Positions 63,980 to 64,000 of a stretch of 64,000 nucleotides of DNA are shown piece after piece. Origin of the DNA: Collimonas sp. OK607. Lineage in GTDB: Bacteria > Pseudomonadota > Gammaproteobacteria > Burkholderiales > Burkholderiaceae_D. Every line of letters begins with the position of its first letter. Positions within the stretch are counted from its first letter, which is position 1. The position numbers and the translations under genes are program-made. The stretch is from assembly GCF_900111995.1 (NCBI RefSeq), contig NZ_FOKF01000004.1, positions 62,001-126,000 of the forward strand, read 5' to 3'. A model generated the notes under the pieces. It worked only from the letters and a program-made list of their open reading frames with translations. It was not told where the DNA came from and ran no database searches.

Positions 63980-64000
63980 ATGTCCACCTTGAAAGTAGGC
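63980..64000 (+). CDS. Start of a gene cut by the window end
   Basis: ATG 63980 is preceded by AAGGAG (about 63970-63975) and opens MSTLKVG before the window ends. Seven residues do not allow a family call. The ribosome site is strong, so a real gene start is likely. Confidence 0.5.

Overview
The window looks like a chromosomal segment of a betaproteobacterium, most likely order Burkholderiales and perhaps Oxalobacteraceae. This is an inference from the style of the housekeeping genes (nadA, nadC, nadB, purT, a YbiT-type ABC-F protein, MHS-family transporters) and the moderate GC; no rRNA or other marker gene is present. No tRNA, rRNA, CRISPR array, transposase, integrase or phage gene was recognised.

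Region 1 (about 1-46,050) is a large accessory catabolic island. It holds a DUF1329/DUF1302 pair and a YCF48/RND pair (an envelope module seen next to genes for hydrophobic compounds), a Tat-exported amidase, three MFS-type or membrane transport candidates, a DUF35-MaoC fusion translationally coupled to a thiolase-like (Ltp2-type) aldolase, an arylsulfatase, a TetR regulator, a nitroreductase, a 2,4-dienoyl-CoA reductase-like flavoprotein, an alpha-methylacyl-CoA racemase with a complete His/Asp/Glu triad, an acyl-CoA ligase and a class III CoA-transferase with a crotonase. A 15-kb run on the + strand follows (thiolase, FadB-like protein, two acyl-CoA dehydrogenases, MaoC hydratase, FMO-type monooxygenase, GMC oxidoreductase, alpha/beta hydrolase, amidohydrolase, P450, CrtC-like/DUF7064-like protein). 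A second TetR, a small membrane protein, an APH-like phosphotransferase and a second GMC oxidoreductase close the island. Together these suggest activation, oxidation and beta-oxidation of a methyl-branched, hydrophobic and possibly sulfated or amidated molecule such as a sterol side chain or terpenoid. No ring-cleavage gene is present, so the substrate is unknown.

The island has a common regulatory signature. Four AT-rich intergenic regions (about 12.69, 19.94, 26.03 and 46.02 kb) each carry two copies of a 14-bp dyad near TAKACTNNAGTMTA. The two TetR paralogues have almost identical recognition helices. The island also carries three gene relics: an amidase tail, an arylsulfatase tail, and a chimera joining the start of the FMO gene to the end of the arylsulfatase gene. 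They point to past duplication and recombination of catabolic modules.

Region 2 (about 46,050-64,000) is mostly ordinary chromosome: YbiT-type ABC-F, nadA-nadC, an M20 peptidase, three MFS transporters, nadB, purT, a class II aldolase-type protein, a phosphopantetheinyl transferase and several small uncharacterised genes. The window ends in a short region with an inverted pair of DnaA-box-like sites and the first codons of another gene.
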